Below are positions 46,801 to 54,064 of a stretch of 55,116 nt of DNA, piece after piece. The DNA is from Duganella guangzhouensis (GTDB lineage Bacteria; Pseudomonadota; Gammaproteobacteria; Burkholderiales; Burkholderiaceae_D). Position 1 is the first letter of the stretch. Each line of letters starts with the position of its first letter. Position numbers and translations under genes: made by a program. The notes beneath the pieces were generated by a model. The model made no database searches. It was given only the letters and a program-made list of their open reading frames with translations, and had not been told where the DNA came from. Location: the NCBI RefSeq assembly GCF_009674535.1, contig NZ_WKJK01000028.1, forward strand, positions 1 to 55,116. Direction: 5' to 3'.

Positions 46801-47613
46801 TTGCAGCGTGCCGGAGCTGTTCGGCAGGCCGATCTCCGGGAAGGCGCTGCCGATCACGCGGCCACCCGGCTCGAACACGCGGAACACGTCGGCGGGAGCG
46901 ATGGTTTCCCACGCTGGCAGCGGATACAGGCGGTCCAGAATACCCTTGTGGACAAACAGGTCGTTATCCACACGCAGCGGATTGACGATGGCGGCCGGCT
47001 TGCCGTCCGGCGTGTAGGACTCGCCCAGGATGTAGCGCTTGTACGGCAGGATGCCGTTGTTGTAGCTAGCACCGCCCCACAACATGGCCGACGTGGCCAT
47101 CAGGCTGCGCTCCTGCGCCTGAATGATCGGCAGGTGGCAGGCGCCGCAAGCGTCGCGCGCCACGCGCAGGTCGCCGGGGTTGATGAAGCGGACGTAGGCC
47201 GGGTGCTCTTTATTCAGCTTGGCGTACGATTCCTTGGGATTGGCGGACGATGGATACTGCCAGTACTTTTCATCGCGCGGCAGGATGTGGGCCTTGTCCA
47301 TGTCGGCGCGATAGGCGTCTGTGCCTGGCTTGGCGCTGCTGGCGATATTCGAATTGCCGCCGTGGCAGTCGGTACAGCCCAGCACCACGGCCGGATTGGC
47401 GTGCATGGTGTGGCGGTCGGTGACGGTGTGGCAGCTCAGACAACCGGACGATTTGGCGTCGGCCTGCTTTTCAGTCTGCGCGGCCGGCGCCGGCAGCGCC
47501 ATGATGTATTCGCGCAGGCTGAGTACCGCGCCGGAATTGGCGCTCACCAGCGTAACCGTCGCTGCCGCGATCAGCAGCAGCGCCAGTGCGAGAATGTGTT
47601 TGAACGCCTTCAT
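43852..47613 (-). CDS. Large decaheme cytochrome c with C-terminal LVIVD-type propeller
   Basis: 1253 aa. N-terminal signal or anchor helix (about 7-25). Ten CXXCH sites at residues 58, 80, 156, 328, 385, 521, 548, 659, 670 and 776 (first Cys). From about 870 to the end there are LVIVD-type repeats: GGLRVYDVASIA, GMVILDLDDPLKP, SGLRVIDVTLPAKP, QGVAIVDVEKPAEP, GLKVLQL, which should fold as a beta propeller. The haem part is long and widely spaced with many extra histidines, unlike compact MtrA. One base separates it from the barrel gene. Candidate electron carrier in periplasm or at the surface; localisation is not certain. Confidence 0.92.
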   Translation of the reverse strand: MKAFKHILALALLLIAAATVTLVSANSGAVLSLREYIMALPAPAAQTEKQADAKSSGCLSCHTVTDRHTMHANPAVVLGCTDCHGGNSNIASSAKPGTDAYRADMDKAHILPRDEKYWQYPSSANPKESYAKLNKEHPAYVRFINPGDLRVARDACGACHLPIIQAQERSLMATSAMLWGGASYNNGILPYKRYILGESYTPDGKPAAIVNPLRVDNDLFVHKGILDRLYPLPAWETIAPADVFRVFEPGGRVIGSAFPEIGLPNSSGTLQKLDEPGRPDIHQSNRGPGTGGRIAVPAINITKTRLNDPHLWFLGTNDQPGDYRSSGCSACHVIYANDRDPLHSGPYAAAGNNGSTLTKDPTIPKDQPGHPIKHEFTRAIPSSQCMTCHMHQPNIFVNSFYGYTMWDYESDAPSMWPKKQKYPTDAEIRAIQARNPEEAATRGNWSDPEFLKNVSKLNPTLKDTQFADYHGHGWNFRAIYKRDRKGALLDKNGKIIDDNDPDKFKKTVHLASIHMEKGMQCVDCHFSQDAHSNGHIYGEVAAAIEVDCIDCHGSATKYPTLRTSGPAAKPGGMDMSTLKTQDGRQRFEWREGRLYQRAATDPNKEWEVSLVKDSVNPSNPHYNEKAARAKLMSAGADGQQGKWGPGVTKFAHDNEKMSCHSCHLSWTTSCAGCHLPIQANWKTERLHYEGGESRNYASYNPQVARDDMFQLGVAGPVKGSKITPVRSSSALVLSSTNANREKIYIQQPPIAASGFSSQAFAPHYPHTERKEETKTCSDCHVSKNNDNNAIMAQLLLQGTNFVNFVGYNAWIGEAGHVEATTVTEWDEPQAVKGSYLQRYAYPDWYEQHKARNMELTETHSHSTEGAANCLQLRGEYLFTAEGKGGLRVYDVASIANKGVSERIITAPYSPLGQNTQVPSKNATCMALPTNQPIAPTRNQGDLMRVTNQEQAFHPIYHYAAISDSQEGLILVNVDTLADGEPRNNFLKRALTWNPNGLLNGARHIVLGGHIAYIAADAGMVILDLDDPLKPRHLATIPLDEARSSALQFRYLFVTDKSGLRVIDVTLPAKPVLLPGRVALADAHKVYVARTYAYVAAGKQGVAIVDVEKPAEPKVYQMFDADGKLNDARDIIVGSTNASLFGYVADGVNGLKVLQLTAPDTQPRFYGFSPEPKPQLIAWSRTRTPALALSKGLDRDRAVDETGGQIAVFGRIGSRPFNAAEMARLYLRPDSQVWTVDDRGVPGDFVPRAQKGKK

Positions 47614-47614
47614 A

Positions 47615-49789
47615 TCAGAAACTCAATACCATGTTAAGTACAACGGAATACAGCGTGCCCTGGTTTTCGCCATACAGCGCTTTCAGGGCCTTACCCGGCC
47701 GCAGTGCGGCGACCGAGCTGTTGATGATGACGTTCTGGCTGTAGAACGGACGCCAGTGAGCGCCGATCGAGAAGTCCACGCCCATCTCTTTCGATGGAAT
47801 GGTCTGCGCGCGCAGCACTTCCAGCACGCGGGTGTCCATGAAGCGCAGATAAGAGACGTTACCGAATACGCGCAGCTCGGGCTTGAGATCGAAGTCGGCG
47901 CCTACGCCCAGCAGCATCAGGCCGGGATTGACGAAGTTGGACTGGCCTTCATCCTTGGACGAACGCAGCGACGGCAGGATGCCATTGCGGCCGGACAGCG
48001 CAACGCCACCGCCACCGATCAACGGAATCGCCTGGCGGATCGAGAAGCTGGTGTCGGAGCCGGCGATCTGCGGGTTTTCCATGATGGCGTCGTAGCCGGT
48101 GGACTTGTTGTCGTACGGGTCTTTGTCGCCGGAGGCCAGCACCAGCGAGGCGCGGGCGCGGATCCAGTTGAAGTCGCGCGACAGTTCGCTGGCGTGGAAG
48201 CCGGCGCTGATCTGCTGCGGCGCGTGCGCCAGCGGATCATGGTCGCTGTGGCCGAATACGTAGTAGGTCGAGGTGGCCAGGTTCCAGTCACCGATATGGC
48301 CGTCGCCACTGTAGCCCAGGTAGGTGACGTGGTAGCGGTGCGAGCGCAGGTCGCCCAGCACGGCGGGCCGCACCAGGAAGCCGTTGGTGTCGTAGGTCTT
48401 GTCGGTTTCCTCGTTGCGGTTGTGGACCACGCTCGCTTGCGAGGTGAAGCCGGTGAACGGCCAGTCCTGGCGGTACAGATTGGCCACGTACACCTGGTCG
48501 CGGCGCAGCCCTTTGCCGACGGCGTTCAAGCCGCTGTTGCTGTCTTTTTCGATGCGGGCAAAGGCGGCCAGGTTGTACTGCCAGCGGTTGTTGTCGCGAT
48601 TGCCAAACAGGCGGATGCCGAATGGCGAATCCTGGAACAGGAAGCCGCGGAAGTCGTTGGTGAACGGCTGGATGCCGACCCGCAGGCTGTCGAAGTCGTA
48701 GCGGTCGGAGACGTTACGCAGGTGGACGTCGGCAAACAGTTCCTGAATGCCGACGAAATGGTCGGTGCGGCGTTTGCCGGACGACGGGTCGGCGCGCAGC
48801 GCACCGGCTTCTTCCACCAGTGCGCGGTTGATGTTGAAGACCGGGACGAAGCGGAATTCATAATCCGGCGGGCGGAAGGTGGTGTCGCCCTTGATCAGGC
48901 CGAAGTTGAGGATCAGGTTTTGTACCGTCACCGTTTGCTGGTTGCGACCGAAGATATCGTTGGCGCCGGGGTTGATGCCGATCTGGCCGGCCACTGGCGT
49001 CGGCAAGCGGCGCAGCTCGACCAGCGTGTCGGAGATGGCGCCGACGTTGATGAACAGGTCGGGCGCGTATTCCTTCAGGACTGGCAGGTCGGCTTTCAGC
49101 ACGTTCTGGTTGTACGGGTCGTACCAGGGGAACTTGAAGCCCAGGGCTTGCATCAGGCGCCAGCGATCCGGCACCGACAGCGATTCGCGTGGCAGATTGG
49201 CTTGCGGCGGCGGTACTTGCGATGGGTCGATGGTCGGCAGCACCGCCAGTTGCGGCACGTTGCCTGCGGCGCCACCAGGGCGGGCGGGCAGAATGCCGGA
49301 TTGGTCGTCAGCGGCACCGGCTGCGGGCGTGGCGCCGGCAGGGGCGGCGAAGACCGTGATGGTGGTATCGTCGTATTCAGTGGGGGCTTGCAGGATCCAG
49401 CCGGAGCGCTCGGCATTCAGCGCGACCTTGTACCAGTCGCCACGCTGCTCAAGAATGCCGATCACCGCACCGCGCGACAGCTGCGCCAAGGCCAGCGAGG
49501 CGGCCGATGGTTCGGCGCGCACCGGCACGCTGATCGCCAGCACCTGCAGCTGCAACGCCGACGCGGCGACCGGCGCATCGGCCGACGACGACGCGACTGC
49601 GGCCCGCGATGCAGCTGCGCTGAGCGACGCGGAGGGCTGCGAGGCGCTGGCGGTCGACGACGGCGTGACTGCGGCCTGCGCGGCGACGGCATTCTGCTGC
49701 GCGCCCTCCTGCGCCATGGCGACCGGGCCGACGCAGGCGCTGAGCGCGATGGCGGCGATGCGCTGGGAGCGGGTCACGTTAAATGCCAT
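47615..49789 (-). CDS. Outer-membrane beta-barrel protein with N-terminal SH3-like domain
   Basis: 724 aa from ATG 49789. Signal peptide cleaved near AMA/QE. A low-complexity Ala/Ser linker (about 28-75), then an SH3-like domain (about 78-145: VPVRAEPSAASLALAQLSRG, GDWYKVALNAERSGWI). Residues ~215-724 show alternating hydrophobic strands rich in aromatic residues and end in VVLNMVLSF, with the terminal Phe of outer-membrane proteins. I estimate 22 or more strands but cannot count them exactly. Size is in the range of MtrB-type porins though no sequence kinship is seen. It overlaps the lipoprotein gene by 11 bases and lies between cytochrome genes. Confidence 0.8.
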   Translation of the reverse strand: MAFNVTRSQRIAAIALSACVGPVAMAQEGAQQNAVAAQAAVTPSSTASASQPSASLSAAASRAAVASSSADAPVAASALQLQVLAISVPVRAEPSAASLALAQLSRGAVIGILEQRGDWYKVALNAERSGWILQAPTEYDDTTITVFAAPAGATPAAGAADDQSGILPARPGGAAGNVPQLAVLPTIDPSQVPPPQANLPRESLSVPDRWRLMQALGFKFPWYDPYNQNVLKADLPVLKEYAPDLFINVGAISDTLVELRRLPTPVAGQIGINPGANDIFGRNQQTVTVQNLILNFGLIKGDTTFRPPDYEFRFVPVFNINRALVEEAGALRADPSSGKRRTDHFVGIQELFADVHLRNVSDRYDFDSLRVGIQPFTNDFRGFLFQDSPFGIRLFGNRDNNRWQYNLAAFARIEKDSNSGLNAVGKGLRRDQVYVANLYRQDWPFTGFTSQASVVHNRNEETDKTYDTNGFLVRPAVLGDLRSHRYHVTYLGYSGDGHIGDWNLATSTYYVFGHSDHDPLAHAPQQISAGFHASELSRDFNWIRARASLVLASGDKDPYDNKSTGYDAIMENPQIAGSDTSFSIRQAIPLIGGGGVALSGRNGILPSLRSSKDEGQSNFVNPGLMLLGVGADFDLKPELRVFGNVSYLRFMDTRVLEVLRAQTIPSKEMGVDFSIGAHWRPFYSQNVIINSSVAALRPGKALKALYGENQGTLYSVVLNMVLSF

Positions 49790-51686
49790 CGCACACACTC
49801 TGCTCAGTACTGTTGATGAACGGCGTCTGCGGGCACTGCGCGTAACGCAGGTTTTTGCCCTGCGGCGTCAAGGTATCCGCCCGCCGCGCCGCCGGCGCAT
49901 GACCAAAGCCGGTCTTCAGCGACGCCGCCGCGCGCGACACGCCCAGCATGCCAATCATGTCATCCTGATCCACGCCATCACCCGACACACCAATCGCCCC
50001 AATCAGCGTAGTGCCACGATAAATCGGGAACCCACCCGGGAAAATCTGCATCCCGTTATTCAACCCGATCGCATTGCCAGTGCAGCTCTTGTTAGCCGAC
50101 GACGGCGACAGAATCGCCCCCACCAGCGATGGATACACCAGATCCAGCTGCAAGCCCACATTGAACGGACTCCAGGTCGCCGCGCTCTTGGACAGCGGCC
50201 CAGGTGAATTACCATCTATCCCATCCGGGAAATACGGCCGCGCGATATTGCCAATCGAGCGCGCCGAAAACGCGATGCCATCGCTGAACGCCGCCATATT
50301 CGCAAAGAAGCTGCGCGAGGCCGACATATAAGTATCCAGCCCAAACAAGGTCCCCTGCTGCAGCGAACCATTAAAGTAACCCAACTGCGGCAGGGCCGAA
50401 ATCGCCGCCGACGCGCCGGCCGACGAGAAAAACGCCGCCGTGCGCGCCTTCTGCAACGACACGTCCACACCAAACACCGGCCCGTCGCCAGTACGCGCCA
50501 GACCAAGCACATTGCCCGCTGTATCAACGATGGACACCGTCACCTCCGCCGACGAACCGACCGGAATCCGGATCTGCGCGCGCGCCTGTCCGGCCACGCC
50601 GAGCGCCTGCGTCAGCACCTCCTGCACCTCGACCGCGCTCAAGCCGGTACCACCAGCCGCCACCGGCACCGGCGACAACGAAGCGCTGGCTGGATAACGA
50701 TTGGTCGACGAAGCATCCACCAGAATCTGATTACTGCCCTGCGCGATAAAGCCAGACGCCGCCTCGCCAAACGCCACGCCGGCCAGCATCGCCGTACCGT
50801 CGTAATAACCGTCCACCGCCAGCAGACTGCCAGCCATGCCGCTGATACTCTTCGAAGACACCGACACCGCCGCCGAATCCGAATTCGCATACACCAGCGT
50901 CACACCGCCAGCCGTGATGCGGTCGGCACGAATGCAATCCGGCGCCGCAAAGCCGCTCAGCGCAGACAAGGCGATGCGTTCATCCAGATCCGAACCACTG
51001 GTAGTCGGGCTCAGATCCAGCCCATATACGCCATCCGCGATCACACCGACGCCGCCCACCACACGGCCGTTCTTATACAAGGGGAAGCCGCCCGGATCGG
51101 CCGACAGTCCCAGCGGCGAACGCTTCGGACCAATGCCGATGCCAGCGCCACGCTGCACCAGATCACCGCAAGGCAGTTGGCTGAACTGCACACCAAACAG
51201 CGGACCAGCCGCAGTCTGCGTAATGCCCGGCACAAAGTGCTCCTGCACGATATAGCCGGCGGTGCGGGTGCTGAACGCATTCCCCGACGACGACAGATAA
51301 GCACCGGTCAGCGCCTTGGCCAGCGCCGCCAGATCGGAGCCGATCAAACCACTCAAGCCATCCAGACCCTGTGGGCTGGACGCGCTGTTCTTGCCATTCC
51401 CGCTGAGGATATTCACGGTGGCGCCGGCGCCGGTCATGCGGTACACCGCCAGCACATTGCCGGCGCGGTCCGTCACCGCGATGGTCGCCTTGGCGCCCAG
51501 TTTGGACGCCGCCTCGGCGCCCTGCGCCACCACCTGCTCCACCTCGGCGGCGGTCAGCGACTGCGCCGTGGTGGCGGGCGTGAAGCAGCTGCTGCTGGCG
51601 CCACTGGCACTGCCAGACGAGCCGCCGCCGCTGCAGGCGGTCAGCACGGCCGCGATCAAAGCCATTATTGTTACGCGCTTCTTCAT
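49779..51686 (-). CDS. Lipoprotein with two GlcG/HbpS-type (DUF336) domains
   Basis: 635 aa. Lipobox LTAC with Cys18, then a Gly/Ser stretch. Two complete HbpS/GlcG-like domains: the first starts SLTAAEVEQVVAQGAEAAS and has VTDRAGNVLAVYRM and PGGFPLYKNGRVVGGVGV; the second starts GLSAVEVQEVLTQAL and has SIVDTAGNVLGLARTGDGP and PGGFPIYRGTTLIGAIGVSGDG. Each has a long insert not found in the single-domain, ~150-aa proteins. HbpS binds haem in Streptomyces, so haem handling or cytochrome docking is an inference. Start MKKRVT at 51686 overlaps the decahaem stop codon by four bases. Confidence 0.85.
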   Translation of the reverse strand: MKKRVTIMALIAAVLTACSGGGSSGSASGASSSCFTPATTAQSLTAAEVEQVVAQGAEAASKLGAKATIAVTDRAGNVLAVYRMTGAGATVNILSGNGKNSASSPQGLDGLSGLIGSDLAALAKALTGAYLSSSGNAFSTRTAGYIVQEHFVPGITQTAAGPLFGVQFSQLPCGDLVQRGAGIGIGPKRSPLGLSADPGGFPLYKNGRVVGGVGVIADGVYGLDLSPTTSGSDLDERIALSALSGFAAPDCIRADRITAGGVTLVYANSDSAAVSVSSKSISGMAGSLLAVDGYYDGTAMLAGVAFGEAASGFIAQGSNQILVDASSTNRYPASASLSPVPVAAGGTGLSAVEVQEVLTQALGVAGQARAQIRIPVGSSAEVTVSIVDTAGNVLGLARTGDGPVFGVDVSLQKARTAAFFSSAGASAAISALPQLGYFNGSLQQGTLFGLDTYMSASRSFFANMAAFSDGIAFSARSIGNIARPYFPDGIDGNSPGPLSKSAATWSPFNVGLQLDLVYPSLVGAILSPSSANKSCTGNAIGLNNGMQIFPGGFPIYRGTTLIGAIGVSGDGVDQDDMIGMLGVSRAAASLKTGFGHAPAARRADTLTPQGKNLRYAQCPQTPFINSTEQSVCDGI

Positions 51687-53137
51687 GGCTTCACCGATTT
51701 CATATGAGCTGCTGCCGGTGCGGTATGCAGGTCCGGCATGTGATAGCCGTGGCACATCGCGCAATCGGATTTGACCTTGCCGACCACCGGCTCGGAACCG
51801 ACGTGGCAATCACGGCATTCTTTAATAGTAGGCATCAGCACATCGCTGGACTTGCTCGATTTGGCGGCCAGGTGGCAGTCTCCGCATGGCGTCTGCTTGT
51901 GCGACGCGTGATCGAAGCTGGCCTTCGGCAGCCACGCATGCGGCGGCGTTACCGGCGCGATCTTCCACTGCGGCAGATCGGCGCCCGGCGTGCCGGCCTT
52001 GCCCGGACCGGGCACGCGGCTGACAACGTGGCAGACGACGCACGAGGTTTTCTCAAACAGCTCAGTGGCGGCAGCGGCGGCGCGGGCACGCGCATCTCCC
52101 GGCCCCTGCACGAAGCTGGCCGGTGCGCTGGCCGGCATGCCGGGACGCACAGTGAATACTGGGCCGTTGGCCGGCGGCGTATCGAGCGGCACTTTGCTGC
52201 TGTTGACGTAGCCGTAGAATTCGCGCAGCGTCGACAGCACTTCCGGCACCGAACCATGCGGCACCTGGCGCTGCGACAGCGCCGGCTCAAACGCCAGCGC
52301 GTGGCACGACTGACAGTCGCGCGCCATCTTCACCGGCTCGAAGCCGACGCCACTGGCGTTGGGCTTATGGCAGCTGGAGCAATCGAGGCGGGTCTTGCCG
52401 TCCGGGCCGGCGATGCCGGCTTTGGCCAGGTGCAGATCGTGCGGGAACTTGAGGGTATTCGGCTGCGACAGCGGCGCGCCACCCTGGCGCAAACGCACCA
52501 GCGTGGTGTTGGACACCGCCACCTGCACGCGGAACTGCGGGTGAGCCTTGGCGAAGTCCTTGACGTTGCCGACCTGGGTGCCAGGCAGCTTGCTTTCCAG
52601 GTCGCCGTGGCAGGACGCGCAACCGCTGCCGATATAGCGGCGGTTCTGCGATACCAGTCCCTCCGCGCCCTGGTGGTCGCGGTGGCAGGTGGCGCAGCGG
52701 GTTTCGTGCAGCGCCGGCATCGCGGCGATCTTGGTGGCGACGTGGTTGCCGATGTCGCGGTGGCACGCCAGACAGTCGCGATCCTGCACCGGCTGGAACG
52801 GTTTGGAGTGGCAGGATTTGCAATCCAGGCCAAACGGCTGGTGTGCCGAGGACAGCGGACCTGGGGTCCATTGCGCGTCCAGCCCCAGCGCGGTTGGCGA
52901 GGCGCGCATGTAGGCGGTGTTCAGCACCTGCGCCTGTTCCGGCGTCTTGCGCAGGCCGGCGGTCTGCTGCTCCACCGGCTGGAACAGCGCGGGCCACACC
53001 GAGGCCGTCACCGGCAGCACCAATGCGCCCAGCAGCACCAGTACAAACAGCAGCCAGGACATGAAGCGACGCCCGATCAACGGGCGTTGCAGCGCATCGA
53101 TCTCCTGCTGGAGCTTGTCGTTGTTACGCGTTTGCAT
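51683..53137 (-). CDS. Membrane-anchored decaheme cytochrome c
   Basis: 484 aa. A cytoplasmic N-terminus of ~25 residues, one transmembrane anchor (about 26-48), then a periplasmic part with ten CXXCH sites (first Cys at 106, 122, 148, 173, 253, 275, 366, 418, 441, 459). The spacing of the first four and last three is compact, as in haem-packed multihaem cytochromes. It follows the cytochrome b gene by four bases; together they look like a quinol-oxidising membrane module passing electrons to the periplasm. Not NapC-like in length or haem number. Confidence 0.93.
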   Translation of the reverse strand: MQTRNNDKLQQEIDALQRPLIGRRFMSWLLFVLVLLGALVLPVTASVWPALFQPVEQQTAGLRKTPEQAQVLNTAYMRASPTALGLDAQWTPGPLSSAHQPFGLDCKSCHSKPFQPVQDRDCLACHRDIGNHVATKIAAMPALHETRCATCHRDHQGAEGLVSQNRRYIGSGCASCHGDLESKLPGTQVGNVKDFAKAHPQFRVQVAVSNTTLVRLRQGGAPLSQPNTLKFPHDLHLAKAGIAGPDGKTRLDCSSCHKPNASGVGFEPVKMARDCQSCHALAFEPALSQRQVPHGSVPEVLSTLREFYGYVNSSKVPLDTPPANGPVFTVRPGMPASAPASFVQGPGDARARAAAAATELFEKTSCVVCHVVSRVPGPGKAGTPGADLPQWKIAPVTPPHAWLPKASFDHASHKQTPCGDCHLAAKSSKSSDVLMPTIKECRDCHVGSEPVVGKVKSDCAMCHGYHMPDLHTAPAAAHMKSVKP

Positions 53138-53141
53138 AGGC

Positions 53142-53957
53142 TTACCAGTAGAAGAAGACCGAGACGATGTGCGCGGTCAGCGCCACCAGCAGTGCGATCG
53201 ACATCGGCACATGGAACAGCAGCCAGATTTCGGTCAGGGTCCGCTGGCGCACGTAGGAACGGATGCGCTTCAGCTGTTGCAGGCGACGGAATTGCAGGGT
53301 GTAGATTTCGTTGCTGCTGGCGTCAGCCTGGTCGCCCACCACACGCAAGCGCGCCAGCACGCGCGCGGTGGCGCAGTGGCGATTGCGGCCGGTGAGGCGC
53401 TGGCGGCGCAGCGAGAAAATTTGCGCGCCGGACGATTCTTCCACCAGCGCCAGCAGAGTCGGACGATCTTGCGCCAGCAGGCGGCAGCGGTCATCGAGGT
53501 CGCGCAGGTCTTGCGCGATCTGGTCCAGCGTGCGGCCGTCCAGCCGGTCGCTCATCAGCGAGGGTTGATGCAGGTACAGCACCACGCCCCAGATGCCGCT
53601 GATGATGACGGCCATGGTCAGCGCGTAGGCGAAGGTGTGGATGTTCCAGCCGAATTCAAAGCCGCAGTGCAGCGTGGCCACCACCGCCAGCGCCAGACCG
53701 AGATAAACGTGGGCCGACAGCCAGCCGCGCAGAGTGCCCATGCGCGAGGCATAGGCGCGTTTGCGCATGCCGAGCAGCAGCAGGAACACGATCAGCAATG
53801 CGCCGAGCGTGCCGAGGCCGTAGCCCAGCACAGTGCCGCCTCCGGGTTTGATGGGCGGATTGTCTAGAACATAAAGCGCGATGCACAAGACCAGCAGGGC
53901 GATGGCCCATTTGGCGTAGCGAAAGCGCTGGAAGGACATGAAATTGTCTTGCAACAT
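53142..53957 (-). CDS. Diheme-type integral membrane cytochrome b
   Basis: 271 aa with about five membrane helices (16-31, 43-63, 82-98, 110-130, 245-268) and a cytoplasmic-looking charged loop (135-240). Two histidine pairs have 14-residue spacing inside helices: His83/His97 and His249/His263, the classic ligand pattern for two stacked b haems. It should exchange electrons with the quinone pool and is the first gene of the operon. A start at 53939 (MSFQRF) is also possible; neither ATG has a strong ribosome site. Function is inferred from the His pattern and neighbours. Confidence 0.8.
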   Translation of the reverse strand: MLQDNFMSFQRFRYAKWAIALLVLCIALYVLDNPPIKPGGGTVLGYGLGTLGALLIVFLLLLGMRKRAYASRMGTLRGWLSAHVYLGLALAVVATLHCGFEFGWNIHTFAYALTMAVIISGIWGVVLYLHQPSLMSDRLDGRTLDQIAQDLRDLDDRCRLLAQDRPTLLALVEESSGAQIFSLRRQRLTGRNRHCATARVLARLRVVGDQADASSNEIYTLQFRRLQQLKRIRSYVRQRTLTEIWLLFHVPMSIALLVALTAHIVSVFFYW

Positions 53958-53984
53958 AAGTGCATCTGGCGGTGGCTGGTGACT

Positions 53985-54047
53985 TTTTATTTAACTATCA
54001 TTGCAAATAGTCAACTATGTGCGCGAGTCTAACACCATCTGATGGTG
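53985..54047 (-). promoter_or_regulatory. Promoter and palindrome upstream of the cytochrome operon
   Basis: In the 107-bp gap between ccmI and the cytochrome b gene, the minus strand has TTGACT (54014-54009) followed 15-17 bases later by AT-rich TAAATA/AATAAA, a plausible sigma-70 promoter. TTGAC-TATT-TGCAA (54014-54001) is an imperfect FNR-like site. A perfect palindrome, CACCATC-T-GATGGTG (54033-54047), lies upstream. Elements are read by eye and are tentative. Confidence 0.4.
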
Positions 54048-54064
54048 CACTGCGGGCGATATTT

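Noticed and set aside
44365..47637. 1090-codon open frame on the plus strand opposite the decaheme/LVIVD gene
   Set aside because: Translation is low-complexity, rich in Arg/His/Gly/Val without domain marks. It is an antisense shadow of a GC-rich gene whose minus-strand reading has ten CXXCH sites.
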